NCBI GenBank assembly: GCA_002633005.1
Contig: NMRA01000647.1
Span: 140,851 to 196,825 of the forward strand
Direction: 5' to 3'
Source: Phoronis australis
Taxonomy: Eukaryota > Phoronida > Phoronidae
DNA: 55,975 bases
Numbering within the stretch: position 1 is the stretch's first letter; each line of letters begins with the position of its first letter. The notes under the pieces are model-generated. The model searched no databases, was not told the origin of the DNA, and worked only from the letters and a program-made list of their open reading frames with translations. Both the position numbers and the translations under genes were made by a program. Below, piece by piece: positions 47,304-55,975 of this stretch.

Positions 47304-50300
47304 TTACACAGCCTCAATGGTAGGCATTGTGGGATCACTTGACTGTCTGTGAGTATCCACTTTTGAATGCACTTTGGCAAATCGACTCAGTTTAAACAGT
47401 TCTTTTTGTGTGGGCTCATGTTGACTTGTTTTTGAAGTTGTCTTTTGTGTTGTATTCTGGTCTGTTTTCCTACAAAGAGAAACGAATCTTTATATTACAA
47501 ATAACACACAACAATTTAAAATGTAAAATGGTCGGTGCTGACGATAATGTTGATGACACTGATGGTGATGGCACCATGTGGTGTTAGTAATGGTGAAGGT
47601 GATGGTGGTTTTATGTTTGCTTACTTCATTATGAGATTAACAGAATTCTATCATGAGATCACACGCCGACTGCCACAGTATTCAGTACATGCCAAAAATA
47701 ACCAGACAAATCAACCCAGAATTTCTCATCAGGGCGACTGAATGAGAGCGGAATTTCCTGTCATGACGATTGAATACAAGCAGAGTTCACTGTCAGAGTC
47801 ACTGGAATGACACGTCATGATGAACCAAGATTGGAAATGGAATTCTGTCCAATTAAATTAGGCGTGTTCTGTGAGGTGCATCTAGTTAACATAACTGTTT
47901 TACTTACTTAACAGTTGGTTTTGTATTCTGCCTTAGTCCAGCAGCTACTCTGTTGATATTTTCTTGGTACTCTGTGGTCAATGGCTCAGTGCGACTTGGC
48001 TTCTGTGTTAATCCCTGTGTAGACTGTTTTTCCTGCCATTTCTTCATATCTTGATGCCACGTTGAGCCATAGTTGTATGATAAAATTTTTCCCATTTGAG
48101 GTTTTCCCTGTTCACTGCCTAGGGTGGGCCTGAAATACAAACGCGTATGTTAGCAAAAGTCAAATTAGGGGCATACTAGTCAACAGTAATGGAATATGAA
48201 ATATTACTTGGCATCACATTCATTCTTACTACATGTACATCATCAAAAAAACATAGCTTTTGGTTTAGAATGTTTAGCACTATAAAAAGTGATCTAAGCT
48301 TAGTCCTTGCTAAGGTGTAAAATGTGGGCTTGGAAAGATGTTTTTCATTGACTTGAACTAACCATCAAAGCACCAGAGAACAACAAACAACATCATGATG
48401 TATACAATGAACATAAGCTTTGATGACAAAACACAAAGCATCTCTAAGATTTCTGTGTATAAGTAGGTGTGTATTGAAAATGAATTTCAATACACACCCA
48501 CTTATACACAGAAATCAACTGTTTGATTCCTTAATCCTGACCTAAGAAGACTGACCATAAGACCTTCTAACACTTACATAGGTAAATATCTTGGCTTGCT
48601 CTCCAGTTCACCCTTAGGTTTCACTTCCTTCTCACGTGGTGGTACATAGCCCCGTACAGGCCGACCTTTTTGCTTCTCTCTCCTATAGCCATACCCGGGT
48701 TGCCTGTGTTCAGGGAGTTTGACTGTTTTATCTGTGATTGAGTTACCTGAAATAATGGAACAGGCAATTTGTAAATAAATTTAGCATAAACTAAAACACA
48801 CAGCTTAGTAAACGTGAAGTGAGAAAAGGAAATGGATATGAGTTTGTAAGTTAATTACAACATGGTCATCCATTCACTGTTGTGATGGACTCCAAATCCA
48901 ATTTAAAGCATGTCCATTCATTTCAATGTAATTTCAATCATCCTAACTGATTTTTTCTTGACAAAGTTTGCAGGTCATACCTTCACGTTTGAATACTGAA
49001 GTATTGTCACCAGCGTATGGATATCTCTCCCTAGGTTGTAATGTGTTCTGGTCAACTTCTTCTGCTTTGAATGGTTCATGAACCATGTACTCAGGCAACC
49101 GGAAATCCCAGTGTCTACAAAGAAAACAAACAGGTCAGCAATTACATTGACAGTACATCACTATTGTCCACAGTGGTGAATTTGGTTCTTAGTTTCACTT
49201 CTTTAGTGCCAGAATAAAGAGAAAGTAAAAGCCTTTTTCATTCTACGAATGCAAACTGCTCATGATTTAAACAACTGCCCCATGTGTTATCAAGTCCACA
49301 AGTCACCATATGTACACAATATATCATGTAGCGAATTTTTATCTCATCAAAATTAGTAAAATTTCCATGTAACAAACATAATTCCAGGTTTTGCATATGT
49401 TGCAACACATAAAATGCAACTCAGTTATATTTGGTTTAATGTAAAAACATAAGGCAGTACAAATGTTTTAGTCCCTTACTGTGTTTTCTTCTGTTCTTCT
49501 TCTTCAATCCTATTGTCTTCTAAGTAAAACCATTCATTGCGCGGGTAAGAAGCTGCCTCATTTGTCTTGGCTTTGAAATCTCTGAATCTCAACAAATCTG
49601 AAAACAATTAATTGTACATCTAGCATAAATGTTTTGTATGTGCAAAAGAATAATATAGTTTAAGACCATACAATCTCAAGGCTATGATTTGTAGGCAATA
49701 CGTTGATTGCTGTAGTTCTCTAACCATCTCTGTGTACATTTGAACAGACATTCTGCACACAGAAACAAAGATACATCATGGTTTTTGTTTGTTTGAAAAT
49801 ACTCGATTGTGACATGGGCATGATTATCATAAGTCATGACGAAAATAAAACAACATGTCATCCATTCCAAATTCAAGGTATTCTAAATGACGCATTGTTA
49901 TAGCCAACCAATTGGGGAAACTGAAGGCCACATACCTTGGCGACCGCCTCCTTTAGCAAGTTTGATGTATTTACTGTCTGTTTCTTTTATCACATTTCTC
50001 GTTGGTACATACAGCTGTTCATTGGGGTCGATGGGAATGTCACTCAAACCAGGAATCTGTGAAGCTGGTGGCAACTCTGCTGGTTCACTCCTTACTTTTG
50101 GTTTAGCCGGAGCATGGTAGAACCACCCTGAAATCGCAACAAAAGCCCCTTTAAATACAAACCGATTGCTGTCAAATTTTTAACATTTTAAGTCAAAAAT
50201 AACATTTCAAAATTAAATTGCCGTGATATAGTGTGTTCCCACAGCTTTCCATGAAAGTATGAAGGGAATTGTGAACTCTAGTCGATCACTGAGGAGGGGA

Positions 50301-50950
50301 GATGAGATACAAAATTCCACGTCTTGAAGTTTAATGAAGGATAATGACTGATCAGCTAGATCAGTACGTGCCATATGAATATTGTGACTCTACAGTGAGA
50401 CTTAATTCCAGGGGCTTTGAAAATGCATTAGGACGACTCCGGCGGCTTATACGACGAATTGGCTCTTGAGCCAATGGTTTTACAGCTACAGTATAGGACT
50501 CAAACAAATATTTTTGAGCATTACTGATGCAATTTTAAACATTGTTGAACATCAAAACTGGGAGCTCTGTGAAGGATGTCTTATACCAAAGTCATCCCTG
50601 ATGACTTCATGTTGATGCCAACAGTAGCGGTGTCACGTAGCTGGAACTGGGGCGCCGAGCGAAGCTGGCTCAGCCAACACTCAACAGTCCAGAACAGAGA
50701 CTTGACAGCAGAAAAATCAGTAGTAAGTCAACCCTGAATCTCAAACCGATATAATGTAGTGCAAGTCAGTTGAGTTGACTAACTCGGGTCCAGCAACAGT
50801 GGGTTTAAAGTGCAGTAATCAGTTTTCAGTGTAAAGCCAAATAACTACAACTATAAGGCACAAGGGATAAGGCGCGTTCATCTGATTTCCATGCAAAGTG
50901 TCAATAGTTAAAAACTTACCAATTTCTGACATTTTACGCGTGACTGCCAT
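47304..50950 (-). CDS. C7orf57: C7orf57 homologue (343 aa, seven exons)
   Basis: Exons 50950-50920, 50127-49936, 49597-49480, 49114-48981, 48746-48578, 48129-47908 and 47469-47304 join at GT/AG sites with fully consistent phases (1032 nt). The product is hydrophilic, with no membrane segment or enzyme motif. Diagnostic stretches are GWFYHAPAKPK (from residue 11), PPASQIPGLSD, then IKETDSKYIKLAKGGGR, and LPEYMVHEPF, which match the vertebrate C7orf57 family as I remember it (human about 295 aa). The later part is Lys, Pro and Gln rich and ends in KVDTHRQSSDPTMPTIEAV. Function is not established from sequence; expression in ciliated tissue is reported for the human gene. It is divergently arranged with METTL21A, start codons about 280 bp apart. 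Confidence 0.85.
48448..48516. repeat. Near-perfect hairpin, 32-bp arms, 5-nt loop, in a C7orf57 intron
   Basis: Arms 48448-48479 and 48485-48516 match in 31 of 32 positions with an ATGAA loop. It lies in the intron between exons 5 and 6 of the minus-strand gene. A small palindromic MITE or a recent inverted duplication is likeliest. A microRNA-type hairpin is possible but the loop is very short and the stem too perfect. Confidence 0.85.
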
Positions 50951-51229
50951 GTTTCCTTGTGTTTCTTTCCTACTTCAATGTTAGACGGCTGTATCGTTCA
51001 CGCTCTTCTTCTAGTCTGAACAAGGTGTAGCATTGTGAATCAAAATATTGATTCAACTTGAGCTTTGCTTTGTAGCCTAGCGACATGAAAACATTTGTAA
51101 GTTCTCGCGAGAAATGACGGTAAGTTCGTTTCAGCGGAAGTTATGCACTCGTAAATCGTAAATAGGTCAACTCCGTGTGTTTTGGACGTTTGCAGGCGAA
51201 GAGAAGTTTACAACATCACGATTTCCCAA
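50951..51229. promoter_or_regulatory. Bidirectional promoter between C7orf57 and METTL21A homologues
   Basis: Only about 280 bp separate the divergent start codons. A perfect palindrome TCTCGCGAGA is at 51103-51112, the element bound by BANP at TATA-less promoters. GCGGAAGT at 51134-51141 fits an ETS site, and AAATGACGG between them holds a TGACG half-CRE. No TATA box is seen. Shared control of both genes is inference. Confidence 0.65.
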
Positions 51230-53563
51230 ATGAACGTCAAATGGATTGGCGGTTTGATATATACACTGATGGTAGACATTACAGAGTGCAGTGAAGGCAC
51301 GTGTTTGGACAAAACTTGTCCGACAGAGTCAAATAATTTCGCAACTGAACGTGCTGAATCTGACGAAAACCATCCCCACATGTTTTCTTCAGCTACGGGT
51401 GCCTGTGCGGAAAGTGAACGCAGACTTGTTCTATATGAAGAGTCGAAACTATTACCACATCAAACAAAACAAAAAATATTCGACTTTGCTGGAGAGGAAA
51501 TCACAATTTTGCAAGACTGGACGAATGTGGGAGTTGCTGGTGTTGTATGGGATGCTGTATGTATTTAGATTTAGTTTGCCAGTGGCAGTGACATGACCGT
51601 CATGACCCACCTCCACCGGCAGTGTTTCAACCGGAGAATGCTGGAATACTGCCTCAAAATCTGTGTGTTTTTCACTTTCAGTGCTGTGCTGCTGATGAAA
51701 GCCATCCAGCAAAACTGATCTTAACTTGTTGGCTTTCTGTTGCAGCACTGACATTTTTGTTTGCTAAATTCGTTTGACTTCTCCACCATGATTCTTTCTG
51801 ACTTGCCCCATACTAGACAGTTTCAACGCCTCAATACTTAGCAGTAGAGATGGTGATGCTCCCATAGGGCCTTAAGCTTTTCTGCAAATTATGCCTGGCA
51901 CTGATATAATCATCATCAAAGTCATGGTGCTATTAGTACCTTTTGCGCATAGAGGGGTGCCTTAGGAGGCCGTCTATGTCTTTATGTCCTTCCAGCTCTA
52001 ACAAATACTCCCGTAATTAAACTTTTTTCGAACAGTTCTTCGTTCAGTTACCCAAATTGGCAACTGGACATTTTTACAGTGCTCGCGGAAGGAGATGTGA
52101 CATTTACTTTGAACGTAATGAAAAGGTTTAAATGAACATTATGCTCACTGTGAGCAGAACTATATCACTGGAGAATGGTAGCTCAGCTCGCTGATGTTCA
52201 TTTGAACTGGCCTATAGATGCTAATTAATTGCTGTAAAATCACATTGTAGTGACATTTTGTTGCTTGAATATTTTATTAAGGCTGTGACGCTATCCGAAT
52301 ACCTTCAAGAAAACCCAACTGTCGTAAAAGACAAAAGAGTGATTGAACTTGGTGCTGGAACAGGGCTAGTGGGCATGGTTGCTGGGCTGTTGGGTAAGTG
52401 AGAATGACACTGTCTGTGGACACCAGTCTGTAATGTTTGCGACTAGTTCTGTATTTAAGGTTTATGAAGGATCTTTCAAATTTCCATAATAAAAACATCA
52501 TATCTAAGAAATGGCTGGTTGTATTCTTATGAGACTTTCTGTACTGTTCACCAATATGCTACTGTGTGCACTGTTCACCAGTATGCTATGCACTGTTCAA
52601 TATGCTATGCACTGTTCACCAATATGCTACTGTGTGCATTGTTCACCAATATGCTATATGCACTGTTCACTAACATGCTTTAAGGAATTACTTTTAAGAT
52701 ACTTTTTTTTTGTATGAGGAGCTATACAATTATGAATCTTACGATTTTTATCAAACAAATTCGAAGTTGCATTAAACAACAAAGTGATAGTTCTGTAACA
52801 ACTGCGTCTTTCAGATTTTACCTTGAATATTTTTATCAAATAAAATTTGGTGATGTTAATTCCGTTGTTTTTCTATGAACATACATGTTTTGCTAAATTT
52901 TACTAAAAAGGGATGGTCACATGACCTAATTGATAGCAGGTTGGTATACAGTCAGAAATCAAATTATACAGTCTTTTTATTTTCAGCAATGGTTAATTAA
53001 GAGTGTATAGTCAGAAGCAGTCCATTGAATCTTATCACAATTATACTTTTAATCTCGTTTCTTCGCACTGATAATTCACTTTTGTTTATTTATAATCTGT
53101 TTCATTGATTTTGTGGTTTACAGTCTCATTCCAATCTACGTTTAGATATTCTTGGAATTTTCTTATCAATTTAATTCCTTCAGGTGCTTCCCATGTGGAC
53201 ATTACCGATCGTGAGTTGGCGTTGGAACAACTAAGCGAAAACGTAAAAAGGAACGTCAAGGGAAAATGTGACACGAGAGTGAATGTAGCGGAACTGGACT
53301 GGGGTGTCAATCATGACAAGTACTCCACCTATGACATTGTTCTGGGGGCCGATATTGTGTACATCGAAGAAACTTTCCCAGAGCTGTTGAAGACACTGAG
53401 TCATTTGAGTAGCTGCTCCACTACGGTAATATTGTCCTGTCGAATAAGGTATGACAGAGACAGGGACTTTATAGCATTGTTGAAACGGACGTTCTCTGTG
53501 GAGGTGATACTGAAGGATGAAAAACGTAACAACTTAATCTATCGATGTAACAAGCTGTGCTGA
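51230..53563 (+). CDS. METTL21A: METTL21A-type protein lysine methyltransferase (272 aa)
   Basis: Exons 51230-51556, 52282-52393 and 53184-53563 join with phases 0 and 1. The core is class I SAM-dependent: ILQDWTNVGVAGVVWDAAV around the first junction, motif I ELGAGTG at about 131-137, ITDRELALEQL after it, GADIVY with the family's DxxY motif (DIVY, about 203-206), then IEETFPELLKTL and CRIRYDRDRDFIALL. These match METTL21A, which trimethylates a lysine on Hsp70-family chaperones in vertebrates. Here about 77 residues precede the LVLYEE stretch that lies near the N-terminus of the vertebrate protein; they are Thr, Ser and Glu rich. The start at 51230 is the first in-frame ATG; 51269 is an alternative. 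Intron 1 carries an old repeat arm, intron 2 a minisatellite. Confidence 0.88.
51805..52095 (+). mobile_element. Single-arm copy of the 14.5-kb foldback family, in METTL21A intron 1
   Basis: It shares TAGACAGT, GCTCCCATAGG, GCAAATTATGC, CGCATAGAGG, CCTTAGGAGGCC and GAACAGTTCTTCGTTCAG in the same order as 14485-14745. There is no inverted partner here. Read on the minus strand it keeps LELEGHKDIDGLLR before stops. Confidence 0.7.
52545..52680. repeat. Minisatellite of CTGTTCACCAATATGCTA units, METTL21A intron 2
   Basis: Five or six copies of a variable 21-30 bp unit (CTGTTCACCAATATGCTACT, some with GTGTGCA extensions). The open frame across it is an artefact. Confidence 0.85.
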
Positions 53564-55335
53564 TCATGCTGTCAACAATGTCGAATTTTTTAACATTTGT
53601 TCCGACCTAATGAAGTTTTGTGTCCTGAATTTTAAGATTAGATTCATACCGAATGGAATGTTACAGGTTTTTGTTCTGTTATGAAAACTGTTTTGAGAGT
53701 TCCTGCACATTTTTGAACATTTGTGACAGTCTTTCAAATTTCAAATTTCTGGGGAATCTTGGACAAGTAAAAATTTTGGCTTCACAGAAAAGATTTGAAA
53801 GCGTGGGGCACTCTTCATGTAAAGTGACTTCAGACTTTAAAGTCACAAATTTAGCTTTATGCTCCACTCAACTATTTCTGAAACATAATTTTAGGTCACC
53901 TTTATCAAACATTCATGATCTTTGAAATTATGCAAATAAGAGAATTTCCATCGTTTATTTCTGAAGCGTGGTATGCTAACAATTGCATGGCAATTTTTTT
54001 GCTGCAATTGTGGATAAAGTCAAAATTTCTGACTTAAGTCTCGTGTCACTATTGCATCACTTAATAAAATGTCATCAAATTTTATTTTAAAATAAAATAA
54101 GGCAGCAGCATTTTTGGAAATTTCCTGTTGAAAACGAATGGTTGCTTTTTGGCATAATTATATGGTATGTTTAGGGAAATTTTATCCTCTGTGGATTTTT
54201 TGTTACATGCATTGATATTAAAAGTTCCTTTGAATATCTTGCTGATGGTGCTTATGGAAGATTTCGAATATTGGCGACCCACTTAAAATCAACAAAGATG
54301 GATTTAACACGTTATCAAGATTAATTTGTACATAAATATAGATTATATTACAAGCGTTGAGGGTTTAAGGGAATTTCAATCTTTCAAAACAATATGACAG
54401 TGTTTTAAGGTGGATAGATTTTGTGGCACCCTGTACTGTTAGTGGATCATGTCCTGTTGGGAACTCTCAATAAATTGCAGGGACTTTGGGTTATGTAACA
54501 AATTATCTGACCAACACTGTGTCCAACGTATGCAGTGTAAGAGGTGAAAGGGACTACCTGGTCAGCTTACAGCTTTAAATTAAAAATATAGGCATATTAA
54601 TAACTCTTCCGTGTAGATTTGTACTGTTGAAAAATGAATCTTAGAGCACCTAACTTACAAATTCAACCCCTAATCGGAAAAGGCACCCTTTCGTAGACCT
54701 TTGGCTGAGCTCACAGTTGATGTCTTAGCTCAGACTATGTATTCAACTGACGGCTGTGTCTGAACACACTAATTGTTGTACCTTATTAAATTAATAACAC
54801 GCCCACAGGCCACATTAACAAGCTACGGCCATACCTATACAGATGATCTGACAAATTCCATAGATGTAAGAAACAAAAATGCTCTTATACCACATGATTA
54901 CTGTGTTTACACAGGTAACCCTGTCGTAAAGCGGCGCCATATCGCCGTATTTGTCAACGCTTTGGCCATCCCTAGCACGCACAGGCAATTTCAAAAGTTG
55001 TCACTTACTAGGTGGCGCTGTTGTCAAATCTCATTCGAAACACTGAGATAATAACTAGAGTGAATTGCAAAGCAATAACACTGAGGATTAACGACTAAAA
55101 CTAGTCTTTACTAACAGTAACGAATACATAACAATTATAACCGTAAAAAAATTACAACCCAATTAAAAATGACGATTAACCCAAGCGGTAACGTCCAATT
55201 TGCTGGATCAGTTGGCGCACGCCTTGATAAACTTAATTCACTTATAGATTTAAAAATGGCTAATTAAAACTTCCCCTCCTGAGAGGAATCTGTTTGAGAC
55301 TCCAGCGTAAATTGAGTTAGTAGGTAATATTCGAC
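53564..55335. other. METTL21A 3' flank; no further gene seen
   Basis: AATAAA at 54063-54068 is a possible METTL21A polyadenylation signal, about 500 bp past the stop. A module of the CTCF-like family (CACTTACTAGGTGGCGCTG) is at about 55003-55021. No exon chain is recognised. Confidence 0.45.
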
Positions 55336-55975
55336 TCACATGTCGGGTGCCTTGGCAGAATTCATTGCTATTTTAATGGGATAAAATTGATTTACTAGTG
55401 ACCCCACATCAGGTTTTTCAAGCGGTGCACCACACGAGCTTATGAATGAAACATAGCGGTTCTGGATAGTCGGCCATGAAAGGGTTGTCGTAATAATACG
55501 ATTATTCTCCACAAGTCCGACGAGGGGTTCCTCAGGTGAAAAAGAAATAATCAAGAAATCTCGGGAGCGATATCTTATTGACTTAGTTGGAAAGTCGACT
55601 CGCGAGAAGTGGACATGTATGATGTATAATTTATTCTCAATTTCCAGTGAAGTTTCGTGAACCAACAGCTGCTTCAAAGGCGAGTAAACAACTCAAAATT
55701 TTGTTCAAAAATCCATATTTACGCGTAGACACGATATGACTGCGCTTGCCGTAACGGTATGACTAACTGCAACCTGCAGGTAACTGTAGCCTGTCTGGTC
55801 CGGCAGTGTGATCGGAAGCAATCAGCGCTACACATTCAAATATGTGTGTGCATGGATATCTGGCTGCTTATGATGGCTCCCGGCCTGATGCTAGATGATG
55901 TGGCAGCTACAGTTACACCGTCGTATTTCCGCGATGGGGCACCGCCAGGGGCGGATACAGGATTTTGCCAGGGGG
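55336..55975. other. Unassigned right edge with an unrecognised minus-strand open frame
   Basis: A 113-codon minus-strand frame (55677-55336) has protein-like composition (IIHVHFSRVDFPTKSIRYRS; ends SAKAPDM) but begins without an ATG, a stop lies just upstream, and no clear acceptor is visible. It could be a terminal exon or a transposon remnant. ACTCGCGAGA at about 55599 is one base off the BANP-type palindrome. The last bases (CAGGGGCGGATACAGGATTT) resemble a phrase at 32445. Confidence 0.3.

Overview
This window is animal nuclear DNA, not bacterial. It is AT-rich, its genes are split by GT/AG introns, and it is full of short non-autonomous transposons, foldback elements and minisatellites. 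Seven genes can be reconstructed by joining ORFs at splice sites whose reading phases agree. Their protein relatives (SOCS6/7, CLN8, C7orf57, METTL21A) and the repeat style suggest an invertebrate deuterostome such as a hemichordate, echinoderm or lancelet. The species cannot be fixed from the sequence alone.

Layout. (1) 163-10817, minus: a SOCS6/7-type gene whose 3' end (rest of the SH2 domain and the SOCS box) lies beyond the left edge. Its body is one unusually large 2.3 kb exon. (2) About 8.5-12.3 kb: arrays of degenerate modules carrying a CCACTAGGGGGC-like core that resembles the CTCF consensus. The 11.2-12.3 kb block is a three-module higher-order repeat with a module period near 145 bp. 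(3) 14.5-15.1 kb: a foldback element with a third copy at 51.8 kb. (4) 19932-22864, plus: first member of a polytopic membrane protein family distantly like bacterial tryptophan-rich/TspO-type proteins. (5) 24.2-26.6 kb: a foldback transposon with a nested MITE, then a palindrome-rich element. (6) 28844-30971, minus: a CLN8 orthologue (TLC-domain ER protein), two exons, apparently complete. (7) 33024-36251 and 39143-40866, both minus: two more TspO-like paralogues, tandem, with duplicated promoter blocks. (8) 41.9-46.4 kb: repeats, including a 5'-truncated LINE tail bracketed by two ~370 bp direct repeats, each with a TATA/initiator-like core promoter. (9) 47304-50950, minus: a C7orf57 homologue in seven exons. 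(10) 51230-53563, plus: a METTL21A-type lysine methyltransferase in three exons, head-to-head with the C7orf57 homologue over a short promoter holding a perfect TCTCGCGAGA palindrome.

The genes do not form a pathway. The most coherent novelty is the trio of TspO-like genes: same exon plan (tiny start exon, a 121-nt exon with one membrane segment, one large exon with seven), conserved glycosylation sites in the two loops predicted to be lumenal, and signs of recent duplication or gene conversion. All functional statements are inference from sequence resemblance read by eye; no database search was run.
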